DNA of 64,000 bases from NCBI RefSeq assembly GCF_002262885.1, contig NZ_NKYF01000016.1:62001-126000 (forward strand), in the 5' to 3' direction. Under the pieces are notes generated by a model, which made no database searches, was not told where the DNA came from, and saw nothing but the letters and a program-made list of their open reading frames with translations. Each line of letters begins with the position of its first letter. Positions within the stretch are counted from its first letter, which is position 1. The stretch comes from Pseudonocardia sp. MH-G8 (GTDB lineage: Bacteria; Actinomycetota; Actinomycetes; Mycobacteriales; Pseudonocardiaceae). Positions 51,614 through 60,902 of the stretch are shown here, piece after piece. Made by a program: the position numbers and the translations under genes.

Positions 51614-51675
51614 GCACGAGCGAGACGTCAGCGGGGTTCTCCGCGGCCCGAACCCCGCTCAGGTCTCGCTCGTGC
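51614..51675. terminator. Bidirectional hairpin between katG and the nuclease-like gene
   Basis: GCACGAGCGAGAC on the left pairs with GTCTCGCTCGTGC (51663-51675), and GCGGGGTT (51631-51638) pairs with AACCCCGC (51651-51658). The right arm encodes the last residues (RTSET) of the leftward gene. Same sequence family as 52596-52657. Confidence 0.8.
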
Positions 51676-52561
51676 GTTGCCAGGCGCGACCGAGCTGCCC
51701 GACGACGAGGCCGGGCTGCCGCAGGATCTCCAGCTTCGTGTAGCGGTAGATGCGCCAGCCCTTGTCGACGAGCCCGGTGTAGCGGCCGATGTCGCGCAAC
51801 ACCTGGTCCCGATCGGTGTGACCCTCGCCTTCGTACTCGATGCCGATCCTGCGGTCCGGCCACGCGAGGTCGAGCCACACCGCGGTGCGGCTGTTCTCGT
51901 CCTGCACCACCCACTGGGCCTCGGGCCTGGGCAGCCCGGCCTGGACGATCAGCATCCGGAGCCGGGTCTCCATCGGGGAGCCGGCACGCCGCTCGGCGTG
52001 GGCGAGCACCTCGGCGATGAGCTCGTTGCCACGCGCACGGCGATTGCGGGCGGTGAAGTGCAGCAGCAAGTCCGGTGAGAACCCGTGGACGTTGGCCAGC
52101 CGGTCGACCGCAACCACCCGTTCGACCAGGTCGCCGCGGCGGGCCAGGTCGTAGGCCGTGCGCAGTGGGCTGGTCGTCCGCACCCCGTTCACCTCCGTGA
52201 TCTCGCCGGGGAGCAGCCTGCTGCGGTGCACGACCAGTCCCGCATGGGTGCGTTGCCCGAGATCGGGAACCGTGACCTCGGCCGGGGCGTTGCGCGGACC
52301 GCACGAGGCACCGAGGACCTCGGCGGCCGAGTAGCCGGAGAGGACACCTCGCCCGTCGAGGTACCGATATGCGGCGTGGGAGCGCAGTGCAAGGTCCGGG
52401 GGTCCGTCCTCCGGTGCGCTGACGTAGGTGTCCGGGAACAGGCGCAGGAACCGCGGCCCCCGCAGGACGTCCGCTGTGATCACCCCGGCGGCGACGGCCG
52501 CGCCCCCGCGGAACGCGATCGGCCAGCCCGCGATCTCCCCCATCCGCGCAGGATCGCGCAT
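51659..52561 (-). CDS. DUF559/PD-(D/E)XK-type nuclease-like protein with AbiEi-like N-terminus
   Basis: About 300 residues. The C-terminal part has a Vsr/DUF559-like core: VWLDLAWPDRRIGIEYEGEG, with Asp and the ExE pair, then WRIYRYTKLEIL. The N-terminal part resembles the winged-helix and AbiEi-like module found in a large actinobacterial family of single-gene proteins (FRGGAAVAAGVITADVLRG; TSPLRTAYDLARRG). No toxin partner lies nearby. ATG 52543 is an alternative start. Its function is not established; defence or DNA repair is often suggested. Confidence 0.75.
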   Translation of the reverse strand: MRDPARMGEIAGWPIAFRGGAAVAAGVITADVLRGPRFLRLFPDTYVSAPEDGPPDLALRSHAAYRYLDGRGVLSGYSAAEVLGASCGPRNAPAEVTVPDLGQRTHAGLVVHRSRLLPGEITEVNGVRTTSPLRTAYDLARRGDLVERVVAVDRLANVHGFSPDLLLHFTARNRRARGNELIAEVLAHAERRAGSPMETRLRMLIVQAGLPRPEAQWVVQDENSRTAVWLDLAWPDRRIGIEYEGEGHTDRDQVLRDIGRYTGLVDKGWRIYRYTKLEILRQPGLVVGQLGRAWQRTSET

Positions 52562-52595
52562 CGGCCTCTGGCCGCGGGGTCTTTCCAGAAAACCC

Positions 52596-52657
52596 GCGCG
52601 AGCGAGACGTGAGCGGGGTTCGGCGCGGCTCGAACCCCGCTCACGTCTCGCTCGTGC
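52596..52657. terminator. Hairpin at the end of the monooxygenase operon
   Basis: 27-base arms (52596-52622 and 52631-52657) with one mismatch and an 8-base loop; the arm core is CGAGACGTGAGCGGGGTTCG. It sits 8 bases after the last stop of the 11-gene leftward operon and before the nuclease-like gene, where a terminator is expected. Near-identical arms occur at 51614-51675. Confidence 0.8.
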
Positions 52658-52665
52658 TCAGTTCC

Positions 52666-53217
52666 TCAGATCTGAGGCGTGATCGCCTGCAGCGCGGCGG
52701 AGGACCGGACGGCCGCCGTCAGGTCCGCCAGCGCCGCACCGTGCGCGGCCGCGAGCTCGGCGCTCTGCTCGGTGAGGGTGGTGCGGTCGGCGTAGCCGCC
52801 GTGGTCGAGGTACAGCCCGGGCGAGAGGACCTGCACGGCGAAGAAGCCCGCGAGCACGTCGCGCAGGTGGCCCAGCGCCAGGTAGTGGTGCCCGCTCGCC
52901 CCGGTGAGCACGGTGGCCGCGACCCGGCCCTGCAGCGGCGCGTCGGACTCGCCCCACTTCCCGCGCTGGGTGCGTTCCAGCAGGTCCTTGAGCAGCGCGC
53001 TGTAGGTGGCGCGGAAGACCGGGCTGCCGAAGACCACGGCGTCGGCATCGTCGAAGGCGGCGATCACAGCGTCGGCGCCGGCCTCGGACAGCTCCAGCAG
53101 CGACGTCGTGGCGCCCGCCTTCTCCGCGCCGGCCAGCACGCCGGCCACGGCCGTGGCGGTGCGACCGCCCGGCTCCGGCCCCGCCACCACGCCCAGCACC
53201 CGTACACCGTCGTTCAT
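52666..53217 (-). CDS. NAD(P)H-dependent FMN reductase
   Basis: 183 residues with a flavodoxin-like fold of the SsuE/ArsH group. RVLGVVAGPEPGGRTATAV is the FMN phosphate loop; DAVVFGSPVFRATYSALLKD and TGASGHHYLALGHLRDVLAG are characteristic. It supplies reduced FMN to the luciferase-like monooxygenases upstream. ATGA overlap with the flavin reductase gene; last gene of the operon. Confidence 0.9.
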   Translation of the reverse strand: MNDGVRVLGVVAGPEPGGRTATAVAGVLAGAEKAGATTSLLELSEAGADAVIAAFDDADAVVFGSPVFRATYSALLKDLLERTQRGKWGESDAPLQGRVAATVLTGASGHHYLALGHLRDVLAGFFAVQVLSPGLYLDHGGYADRTTLTEQSAELAAAHGAALADLTAAVRSSAALQAITPQI

Positions 53218-53729
53218 CGGTCCTCCTCGGCTCCGGTGGCGAGACCGTAACGGCCCCGGTGGAACAGCAGCGGTGTGCGGCTCGCGTCGGCGGCGAGATC
53301 GCGCACCCGGCCGGCGACGATGGTGTGGTCGCCGCCGTCGTACTCGTGCCACAGGGTGCACCCGATCCACGCGCACGCCCCGTCCAGCACCGGGGCCCGG
53401 TGCGGGCCGGGCTGCCAGCCCACACCGGCGAACTTGTCGACGCCCGAGCGGGCGAACCCGGCGGAGAGGTGCTGCTGGTCGGCGGCCAGCACGTTGACGC
53501 AGAACGCGCCGACGTCGCGGATCCGCGGCCACGTGGAGGACGTGCGCGACGGCGCGAAGCTCACCAGCGGGGGGTCCAGCGACAGCGAGGCGAACGACTG
53601 GCAGGTGAAGCCGAGCGGGCCGTCCGGGCCGGCTGCGGTGACCACGACGACGCCCGAGGCGAAGTGCCCGAGCACGTCCCGCAACGTTGCCGGCTCGACG
53701 ACGCCCGGCCCGTCGATCTGCGCCGTCAC
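53214..53729 (-). CDS. Flavin reductase-like domain protein
   Basis: 171 residues. Split-barrel flavin reductase: LGHFASGVVVVTAAGPDGPLG, CQSFASLSLDPPLVSFAPS and FCVNVLAADQQHLS bind FMN, and DHTIVAGRV is near the C-terminus. It produces reduced flavin for two-component monooxygenases. GTG 53729 overlaps the DUF1684 stop. A second reductase in one operon suggests that different oxygenases have separate partners. Confidence 0.9.
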   Translation of the reverse strand: MTAQIDGPGVVEPATLRDVLGHFASGVVVVTAAGPDGPLGFTCQSFASLSLDPPLVSFAPSRTSSTWPRIRDVGAFCVNVLAADQQHLSAGFARSGVDKFAGVGWQPGPHRAPVLDGACAWIGCTLWHEYDGGDHTIVAGRVRDLAADASRTPLLFHRGRYGLATGAEEDR

Positions 53730-54532
53730 GCCGGCAGGTCCGGGCGCGGCGGCGTGCGCTCCCCCGCCTCCACCGGCACCGGGAGCCGGTTCTCGGCGGG
53801 CGGGAGCGGGCAGGTGGCGTGGGCGGTGAACGCGCACGGCAGGTTGACGGTGCGGTTGAAGTCGATCACGACGCGGCCGTCGGCGTCCGGGTCGGGCACG
53901 GTGACCGAGCGACCGCCGCCGTAGGTGCCGGCGCCCGACGTCGCGTCCCGGAAGTGCAGCGTGAGCCCGCCGGTCTTGCCGGGGAACGCGACGAGCTCGT
54001 GTTCGGCCCCGCCGAGCGGGAACCGCACCACGCCGACGGCCGTCGGGAAGTGCTGCAGCCCGTCCACCACGGCGCCGACGGTGAGCCGCCGCGGCTCGGC
54101 GTAGGCGGTGAACCGGCCCTCCACGACCCAGCGCGCGTCCACGTCGAACGCGGGCGCCCCGGTGAAGGCCGTGCGGGTGATGGCTTCCGGGTCACGCACC
54201 CGCAGCGCGTACTCGTCGGTGCGGCGGATCACCTCGACCCGCCGTTCGCCGACCTCGACGAGCACGCCGGGCTGCCCGTCGACCGGCTCCAGCGAAACGG
54301 TGCCGGTCACCGGGGTGCCCTCCAGCGCGGCGTCGCCGTCCGCGGTGAGCTCGACACCCCCGTCACCGGTGGCGCGCCAGGTGCCGGGAATGCCGTCGAA
54401 CGTGCGCGCGGTGGCGTCGAGCCAGTGCAACGCGGTGAGGCTGAGCCAGCCGTGCGGGGTGCGCAGCTGCTCCTCGCGGTCGCGGTGCCAGGCGTCCCAC
54501 TCGTGGTGGAGCGGGGATTCCAGCGTGGTCAT
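53726..54532 (-). CDS. DUF1684 family protein
   Basis: 268 residues. EWDAWHRDREEQLRTPHGWL at the start and FPLGGAEHELVAFPGKTGG, VVIDFNRTVNLPCAFTAHAT and CPLPPAENRLPVPVEAGE at the end are hallmark DUF1684 stretches. The biochemical function is not established to my knowledge. Coupled to the NtaA/DszA-type monooxygenase (TGATG) and the flavin reductase, so it may hydrolyse or bind an oxidation product. Confidence 0.85.
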   Translation of the reverse strand: MTTLESPLHHEWDAWHRDREEQLRTPHGWLSLTALHWLDATARTFDGIPGTWRATGDGGVELTADGDAALEGTPVTGTVSLEPVDGQPGVLVEVGERRVEVIRRTDEYALRVRDPEAITRTAFTGAPAFDVDARWVVEGRFTAYAEPRRLTVGAVVDGLQHFPTAVGVVRFPLGGAEHELVAFPGKTGGLTLHFRDATSGAGTYGGGRSVTVPDPDADGRVVIDFNRTVNLPCAFTAHATCPLPPAENRLPVPVEAGERTPPRPDLPA

Positions 54533-55854
54533 CAGGCGCTCTCCTTCCGGCTCAGCGGAGCGTGCGGGTGGCGTAGGCCCATGTGGTGGCGCAGGGTCGG
54601 GCCGGTGTAGGCGGCGCGGTAGCTGCCGCGGTCCTGCAGCTCGGGGACGACCTCGTCGACGAACCGGTCGAGGCCGCCGGGGGTCAGGTGCGGCACGAGG
54701 ATGAAGCCGTCGCAGGCGTCGGCCTGCACGAACTCGTCCATCTGCGCGGCGACGGTGCGCGCCGCCCCGACGAACGACTGCCGGCCGGTCTTCTCGATCA
54801 CGACCTCGCGGATCGAGAGCCCGCCGTGCGCGGCGGCGAACTCGCGCCACTCCTGCGCGACGGCGCGCGGGTCGCGGGCGTGCCGCACCCGGCCGCGGGT
54901 GATGTCGATGTTGTCGACGTCGGGGTCGACGTCGGGCAGCGGCCCGTCCGGGTCGTACTCCCCCAGGTCACGGCCCCACACCTGCTCCAGGAACGCGATC
55001 GCGGTCTGCGGGGACACCTGCTCGCGGCGGATCCGGGCAGCCTGCTCGGCCGCGTCGGCGTCGGTGTCGCCGACCACGAACGTCACGCCGGGCAGCACCG
55101 TGAGGTCGGCCGCGCTGCGGCCGTACTGCGGGAGCCGGGCCTTCACATCGGCGTAGAACGCCTGCCCGGCCTCCAACGTTCCGTGCAGGGTGAAGATCGC
55201 GTCGGCCGTGGCGGCGGCGAAGTCGCGGCCCTGCGCCGAGTCGCCCGCCTGGATCAGCACCGGATGCCCCTGCGGGCCGGGCGGCAGCGGGAAGCCGCCG
55301 CGCACGTCGAAGTGGGCGCCGCGGTGCACGACCTCGGAGCCTCGGGAGTCCCAGAACGCCCGGGTGACGGCCACGACCTCGGCCGCCCGTTCGTAGCGCT
55401 GCTCGCGGGGCAGGAAGCCGCCCCGCCGGAAGTTCTCCCCGGTGAACGCGTCCGAGCTGGTCACCATGTTCCACGCCGCACGGCCGCCCGACAGGTGGTC
55501 GAGCGAGGCGAACTGGGCCGCCAGCTCGTAGGGCTCGTTGAACGTCGTGTTGATCGTGCCGGCCAGCCCGATCCGGGTGGTGACGGCCGCGAGCGCGTTC
55601 AGCACGGTGAACGTGTCCGGCCGGCCCACGACGTCGAGGTCGTGGATCCGGCCGCGGTGCTCGCGCAGCCGCAGCCCCTCGGCGAGGAACACGAAGTCCA
55701 TCAGCCCGCGCTCGGCGTTCTGCGCGAAGTGCGCGAAGTGCGCGAACGAGGCGAAGTCGGTCTGGCTCCCGGCCGCCGGATCGCTCCAGACCGTCGTGTT
55801 GTTGACGCCCGGGAAGTGGGCGCCGAGGTGGATCTGCTTCTTGCCGGCGTTCAC
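54532..55854 (-). CDS. NtaA/SnaA/DszA-family FMN-dependent monooxygenase
   Basis: 440 residues, the full length of this branch of the luciferase family. Features: HLGAHFPGVNNTTVW, FVFLAEGLRLREH, FNEPYELAAQFASLDHLSGG and RAAWNMVTSSDAFTGENFRR, then HPVLIQAGDSAQGRDFAA. Relatives oxidise nitrilotriacetate, EDTA, pristinamycin or dibenzothiophene sulfone with FMNH2 from a separate reductase. GTG 55854 overlaps the next gene upstream. Best anchor for the operon's chemistry, but the substrate remains open. Confidence 0.92.
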   Translation of the reverse strand: MNAGKKQIHLGAHFPGVNNTTVWSDPAAGSQTDFASFAHFAHFAQNAERGLMDFVFLAEGLRLREHRGRIHDLDVVGRPDTFTVLNALAAVTTRIGLAGTINTTFNEPYELAAQFASLDHLSGGRAAWNMVTSSDAFTGENFRRGGFLPREQRYERAAEVVAVTRAFWDSRGSEVVHRGAHFDVRGGFPLPPGPQGHPVLIQAGDSAQGRDFAAATADAIFTLHGTLEAGQAFYADVKARLPQYGRSAADLTVLPGVTFVVGDTDADAAEQAARIRREQVSPQTAIAFLEQVWGRDLGEYDPDGPLPDVDPDVDNIDITRGRVRHARDPRAVAQEWREFAAAHGGLSIREVVIEKTGRQSFVGAARTVAAQMDEFVQADACDGFILVPHLTPGGLDRFVDEVVPELQDRGSYRAAYTGPTLRHHMGLRHPHAPLSRKESA

Positions 55855-56999
55855 GCCGTCACCTCCGCTGTGGGATTGGCTGCGTAGTGGTTGGCCGGAC
55901 GGCGCAACCCGAACCGGCTGCGCAGCGAGCCACCCGCCCGGCCCGTGCGCAGCAGCCCGCGCCCGGCCAGCAGCGGCACGACCTGGCCCGCCACCACGTC
56001 GAGGTCCGCCGGGAGCACGAGCGGCACCAGCGTCACCCCGTCGGCGGCTCCCACCCGCACGGCGGCACCGATCGTGTCGGCGAGGTCGGTGGGCGGGCCG
56101 AGCACCCGCACCGACGACGCCGGCAGCGGCGCGCCGGCCAGCGCGTCGAGCTCGGCGAGGTCGCGGCGGGCGCGATCGCGGTCGGGCGCGAGGTGCACCT
56201 CGACGTCGAGCAGCACCGTGACGTCCTCGGGGTCGCGGCCGGCCGCGGCGACCGCCGCCCGCACCCGGTCGCGCGCGGCGGCCGCGGACGGCAGGTCGGG
56301 TGCCGCGATCCGCACGGCGTCCGCCCAGCGGGCAGCCACCGGCAGCGCCTCCGGCTCGTCGGCGCGCAGCACCACCAGCGGATGCCCCTGCGGCGGGCGG
56401 GGCGTGATCGAGGGGCCCGCGACCGAGAAGAACTCGCCGGTGAAGTCGACGCGGTGCAACTTGTCGCGGTCGAGGTAGCGGCCCGTGGCGACGTCGCGGA
56501 TCACGGCATCGTCCTCCCAGGAGTCCCACAGCCGCACGACGGCCTCGATCGCCTCGGCGGCCTCGCGCCACAGCTCGGCGGCGGCCGCGGCCGGCTTGCG
56601 GCCGAACAGCGCTGCCTCCTCGGGGGTGTGCGAGACCGCCGGCTCCCACCCTGCGCGACCACCCGAGACGATGTCCAGGCCGGCGATCGCCTTGGAGGTG
56701 TGGAACGGCTCGGTGTGCGTCACGGTCACGGTGGGCACCAGCCCGATCCCCGCCACCACCGGCGCCACCCGCGCGGCGACCGCCACGGCATCCAGCAGGC
56801 CGGGGACGGGCGCCACCGTGTGCGGCACGAACGCGAGGTCCAGACCGCGCCGCGCGGCCGTGCGCACCAGCGCCGCGTGGTGCGCGCCGGTCAGCAGCAC
56901 GTCCGGATCCAGCCCGGCCCAGCGCGACGCGGCGGGGTGTCGGCCCGCGGCGGGCAACTCGACGGCGAGGTGCATCCGCGCTTCGCTGAAGGGACTCAT
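55851..56999 (-). CDS. LLM-class flavin-dependent oxidoreductase
   Basis: 382 residues. The motif DIVSGGRAGWEPAVSHTPEE and ITPRPPQGHPLVVLRADEPE relate it to the NtaA/DszA branch, although the N-terminal strand (MHLAVELPAAGRHPA) is shortened. ATG 56999 overlaps the preceding gene by 4 bases. It is probably a second oxygenase or a partner subunit in the same pathway. Confidence 0.85.
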   Translation of the reverse strand: MSPFSEARMHLAVELPAAGRHPAASRWAGLDPDVLLTGAHHAALVRTAARRGLDLAFVPHTVAPVPGLLDAVAVAARVAPVVAGIGLVPTVTVTHTEPFHTSKAIAGLDIVSGGRAGWEPAVSHTPEEAALFGRKPAAAAAELWREAAEAIEAVVRLWDSWEDDAVIRDVATGRYLDRDKLHRVDFTGEFFSVAGPSITPRPPQGHPLVVLRADEPEALPVAARWADAVRIAAPDLPSAAAARDRVRAAVAAAGRDPEDVTVLLDVEVHLAPDRDRARRDLAELDALAGAPLPASSVRVLGPPTDLADTIGAAVRVGAADGVTLVPLVLPADLDVVAGQVVPLLAGRGLLRTGRAGGSLRSRFGLRRPANHYAANPTAEVTA

Positions 57000-58162
57000 G
57001 AGACGACGCTCGCTTCCTCGGATACCCCTGCGGATCTGCGCGCCCACGCCCGCGCCAGCAGCTCGGTGCTGCGGACGCGATCGGCGTGGGCGGTGGTGAT
57101 CGTGGTGACCAGCAGCTCGTCGGCCCCGGTCACGCGGGCGAGCGTCGCGAGCCGCTCCACCACGGCGTCGGGCGTGCCCACGAACTGGGTGTCGACGCGG
57201 TCGGCGACGCCGGCCCGCTCGGCGTCGGTCCACACCCGCGCCCGCGCCTGCTCGGGTGTGGCGTAGGGCCGGGCGCCGACCCCGGTGCGGATGTCGAGCA
57301 CCCACTGCGCGTACGGCGCGGCCAGCTCCTCGGCCCGCTCCTGCGTCGGGGCCACCACGACGTCCGCGGAGACCATCACGTGCGGGACCGCGAGCCGGGC
57401 CGACGGCCGGAACGACGCCCGGTAGGCCGCCACGGCGTCCAGGACCGCGCCGGGGGTGAGGTGGTAGCTCGCCGCGAACGGGAGGCCGCGGGTGCCCGCG
57501 ACCTCCGCACTGGTGCCCGGACCGGTGCCGAGGACCCAGACGTCCAGGTCGGCGCCGCCGGCGGGCGGCACGGTGAGCGGGTACCCGTCCGGGCGACGCG
57601 CCGCCCCGGCGACGAACCCGAGGATCGCGTCGACCTGCGCCGCGTAGTCCGGCGGCGGGTCGTCCACGCGCAGGCCCAGCAGGTCGGCGAGGTGGGCGTA
57701 GGTCGACAGGTCGCCGCGCACGCGGGGAGCGGGCGGGAGCAGGAGCCCGTCCACCTCCCGGGACGGCGCGGCGGGGGGCGCGCTCCCGCCGTCGTGGGAC
57801 TCCCCGGCCCGGCGCAGCAGCCGGTGCAGGTCGAACCGGCCCAACCCGAGGTCGACGCGTCCGGGGTGCAGGGCGGCGACGGTCCCGAACTGCTCGGCGG
57901 CCTGCAGCGGCGTGGTGAGCGGGAGCTGCACCGCCCCGGAACCGACGCGGATGCGCTCGGTGGCCGCGGCGACCAGCGCCACCAGCACCGCGGTGGCCGA
58001 CGAGGCGACGCCAGCGGCGAGGTGGTGCTCGGCGAGCCAGTAGCGCCGGTAGCCCTCCCGCTCGGCCACCCGCGCGAGGTCGATCGAGTTGCGCAGCGCG
58101 TGGGCCGCGGTGCCGTCCGCCGGAACCGGGGAGAGGTCGAGGATCGAGAGCGGGACGGTCAC
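56996..58162 (-). CDS. LLM-class oxidoreductase, MsnO8-like
   Basis: 388 residues. PLSILDLSPVPADGTAAHAL, then GYRRYWLAEHHLAAGVASSA and RIRVGSGAVQLPLTTPLQ are the typical MsnO8-type pattern of luciferase-like proteins. GTG 58162 overlaps the upstream stop. A proline-rich insertion near 125-145 is unusual. Substrate unknown; it shares the operon's flavin reductases. Confidence 0.87.
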   Translation of the reverse strand: MTVPLSILDLSPVPADGTAAHALRNSIDLARVAEREGYRRYWLAEHHLAAGVASSATAVLVALVAAATERIRVGSGAVQLPLTTPLQAAEQFGTVAALHPGRVDLGLGRFDLHRLLRRAGESHDGGSAPPAAPSREVDGLLLPPAPRVRGDLSTYAHLADLLGLRVDDPPPDYAAQVDAILGFVAGAARRPDGYPLTVPPAGGADLDVWVLGTGPGTSAEVAGTRGLPFAASYHLTPGAVLDAVAAYRASFRPSARLAVPHVMVSADVVVAPTQERAEELAAPYAQWVLDIRTGVGARPYATPEQARARVWTDAERAGVADRVDTQFVGTPDAVVERLATLARVTGADELLVTTITTAHADRVRSTELLARAWARRSAGVSEEASVVS

Positions 58163-59277
58163 GACGCCACCCCCAGCGGCGCGCCTGGCACCGGTTCGTC
58201 GCCGGGCCGGGCGTCGTCCGGGTCGCGGGGCAGGGCGCCGGCCAGCGGGCGGCTCGGCACCGCGGCGCGCAGTGCCGGCGCGACCTCGGCCTGGAAGCGC
58301 TCCAGCATCTCGCGCTGCCGCGCCGGTGCGAGCCCGTCGCCGTCCAGGTGCAGGTGCAGGACCTCGTGACCGAGCTGCTCGCGGTAGCGCAGCACCTTGT
58401 CGACGATCTGGGCCGGGCTCCCGATCAGCGCGGAGCTGCGCGCGACGAAGTCCTCCAGCGTCGGGAACACCACCGGCAGCCCGAACCGCTGCGCCGCGGC
58501 CTGCCGCGCCGCGAACGCCGGGCGGAACTCCTCCACCGCCTGCTGCGAGGTGGGGGCGAGGTGGAACGCGGCGGTCCCGGCGCCCACGAGCGCGTCGGCC
58601 GGATCCCGACCGTGCGCCGCCCAGCGCTCCCGGTAGTGCGCCACCAGCTCGGCGTAGGGCGCCACGGGATGGGTCACGTTCGCGGAGAACAGCGGATCCC
58701 CGCAGCGCGCGGCCACCTCCACCGACTCGCGGCTGGTCGCGCTGCCGTGCCAGACGCGCAGCGGGCGCTGCCGCGGCGGGGGCCAGGTCTGCGCGTCGTG
58801 CAACGGCGGGCGGAACCGGCCCGACCACGTGGTGCGCTCCTCGCGCCACAGCCGCCGGAACAACTCGTAGCCCTCCGCGTTGCGGTCCCACTGGTCGTCG
58901 GTGGTCACCGCGAAGAGCTGGGCCTGCGCCGCGCCGTTGCCCTTGCCGATGATCAGCTCCAGGCGGCCGTCGGCCAGCTGGTCGAGGGTGGCGTAGTCCT
59001 CGTAGGCGCGCACCGGGTCGAGCAGCGAGAGCGTCGTGACGCCGGTGAACAGCGTGATCCGCGAGGTGCGCGCCGCGATGTGGGAGAGCACCACGGGCGG
59101 TGCCGAGGACAGGAACGGGAGCTCGTGCCGCTCCCCCACCGCGTAGCCGTCGAAGCCGAGCTCCTCGGCCAGCACCGCGTTCTCCACCACCCGGTGCAGA
59201 CGCGCGTTCGCCGTGGGCGTCCGGCCGGTGACCGGGTCGGGGCCGTTGGTGATCAGGGTGAGGACGAGGATCTTCAT
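58159..59277 (-). CDS. LLM-class flavin-dependent oxidoreductase
   Basis: 372 residues. KILVLTLITNGPDPVTGRTP, GFDGYAVGERHELPFLSSAP and DPVRAYEDYATLDQLADGRL belong to the bacterial luciferase-like family, F420- or FMN-dependent. The Pro/Arg-rich C-terminal 30 residues look disordered. Overlaps the ABC ATPase gene upstream (ATGA). Third of four related oxygenases, each different enough to suggest distinct steps rather than recent duplication. Confidence 0.88.
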   Translation of the reverse strand: MKILVLTLITNGPDPVTGRTPTANARLHRVVENAVLAEELGFDGYAVGERHELPFLSSAPPVVLSHIAARTSRITLFTGVTTLSLLDPVRAYEDYATLDQLADGRLELIIGKGNGAAQAQLFAVTTDDQWDRNAEGYELFRRLWREERTTWSGRFRPPLHDAQTWPPPRQRPLRVWHGSATSRESVEVAARCGDPLFSANVTHPVAPYAELVAHYRERWAAHGRDPADALVGAGTAAFHLAPTSQQAVEEFRPAFAARQAAAQRFGLPVVFPTLEDFVARSSALIGSPAQIVDKVLRYREQLGHEVLHLHLDGDGLAPARQREMLERFQAEVAPALRAAVPSRPLAGALPRDPDDARPGDEPVPGAPLGVAS

Positions 59278-60902
59278 GCCGACTCCTCCAGTGCCCCGGT
59301 GCGCTGCCCCGCGATGGCGGCGAGCAGCTCCCGGGTGTAGTCGTGCGCGGGTGCGGCGAACAGCTGCGCGGTGGGGGCGAGCTCCAGCAGCCGCCCGTGG
59401 CGCAGCACCCCCACGCGGTGCGCGATCCGGCGCACCACCGCGAGGTCGTGGGAGATGAACAGGTAGGACAGGCCCGCGTCGGCCTGCAGGTCCACCAGCA
59501 GGTCCAGCACCTGGGCCTGCACGCTGACGTCGAGCGCCGACACCGGCTCGTCGCACACCACGAGGTCGGGCGAGAGGGCGAGCGCGCGGGCGATGGCCAC
59601 CCGCTGGCGCTGGCCGCCCGAGAGCTCCGCGGGCCGCCGGGAAAGCGTCGAGGCGGGCAGCGCCACCCGGTCCAGCAGCTCGGCGGCCCGGGCCCGCTGC
59701 GACCGCGCGTCCCCCACCCGGAACGCCCGCAGCGGCTCGGCGATCACGTCGGCGATGCGGAAGCGGGGGTCGAGCGAGGCGTAGGGGTTCTGGTAGACGA
59801 GCTGGGCACGCCTGCGCAGCTCGCGCCAGGCCCGTCCGCGGGCGCGGGTGATGTCGGTGCCGTCGAACGTAACGGTGCCCGAGGTCGGGTCGGCCAGCCG
59901 CAGCAGCAGCCGCGCGGTCGTCGACTTGCCCGAGCCGGACTCGCCGACCAGCGCCAGGGTCTCGCCGCGGGCGATCGTGAAGCTCACCCCGTCGACGGCG
60001 CGCAGCCGCTCGCGCCCGAGCGGGAACTCCTTCACCAGGTCCCGCACCTCCACCAGCGGCGGCGCCCCTGCCGCGGGAGCCGCGGCCGCGGGGGCCACCG
60101 GCGCCAGTCCGGGCGCGCTCTCGAGCAGCCGCCGGGTGTACGCGTCGCGCGGCGCGCTGAGCACCTCCCGCACGGGTCCCTCCTCGACGATGCGCCCGCC
60201 CTGCATCACGACGAGCCGGTCGGCCCGGTCGGCGGCCACCCCGAGGTCGTGGGTGATCAGCAGGACGGCGGTGCCCGACGCCCGCACGAGCCCCTCGAGG
60301 TGGTCGAGGATGTGCCGCTGCACGGTGGCGTCCAGCGCGCTGGTGGGCTCGTCGGCGATGAGCAGCTGCGGGCGCGCGGCGATGCCGATCGCGATGAGCA
60401 CGCGCTGGCGCATCCCGCCGGACAGCTCGTGCGGGTACTGCCCGGCACGAGCGGCGGCATCGGGCAGACCGGCCTCGTCGAGCAGCTCCACGGCGGCGAG
60501 GCGCGCGGAACGCCTGTCGGCGATGCCGTGCACCCGCAGGCTCTCCGCGACCTGCTCCCCGACCTTCTGCACGGGGTTCAGCGCGATGCCGGGGTCCTGG
60601 GGCACCAGCCCGATCCGCCGGCCCCGCACGGTGCGCAGCGCCCGCTCGGTCATTCCGGCGAGCTCCTGGTTCCCGTCCGGGCCGTCCAGGGTGATCCGAC
60701 CCCCGTCGATGCGCCCGGTGCCGGGCAGCAACCCGACCACGGCGTGCGCCAGCGTCGACTTGCCCGAACCGGACTCGCCGACGACGGCGACGACCTCGCC
60801 CGGCGCCACGCTCAGCGAGACACCCCGCAGGGCCGGCACCGCGGACCCCCCGGCGGCGTAGGAGACACGCAGGTCCGAGACCTGCAGCAGCGGCGCGCTC
60901 AC
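59274..60902 (-). CDS. Fused dipeptide/nickel-type ABC transporter ATPase (DppD-DppF)
   Basis: 542 residues holding two complete ATPase domains: the first with VGESGSGKST, LSGGMRQRVLIA and LLIADEPTSALD (about 35-185), the second with VGESGSGKSTTA, LSGGQRQRVAIA and VVCDEPVSALD (about 310-460), joined by an Ala/Pro linker. It energises the importer formed with the two permeases and binding protein. GTG 60902 overlaps the permease stop. Both ATP sites look functional. Confidence 0.94.
   Translation of the reverse strand: MSAPLLQVSDLRVSYAAGGSAVPALRGVSLSVAPGEVVAVVGESGSGKSTLAHAVVGLLPGTGRIDGGRITLDGPDGNQELAGMTERALRTVRGRRIGLVPQDPGIALNPVQKVGEQVAESLRVHGIADRRSARLAAVELLDEAGLPDAAARAGQYPHELSGGMRQRVLIAIGIAARPQLLIADEPTSALDATVQRHILDHLEGLVRASGTAVLLITHDLGVAADRADRLVVMQGGRIVEEGPVREVLSAPRDAYTRRLLESAPGLAPVAPAAAAPAAGAPPLVEVRDLVKEFPLGRERLRAVDGVSFTIARGETLALVGESGSGKSTTARLLLRLADPTSGTVTFDGTDITRARGRAWRELRRRAQLVYQNPYASLDPRFRIADVIAEPLRAFRVGDARSQRARAAELLDRVALPASTLSRRPAELSGGQRQRVAIARALALSPDLVVCDEPVSALDVSVQAQVLDLLVDLQADAGLSYLFISHDLAVVRRIAHRVGVLRHGRLLELAPTAQLFAAPAHDYTRELLAAIAGQRTGALEESA

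Noticed and set aside
51659..52561. A complete type IV toxin-antitoxin pair
   Set aside because: Only a single gene with an AbiEi-like start is present; neighbours are katG and the flavin enzymes, with no AbiEii-type toxin.
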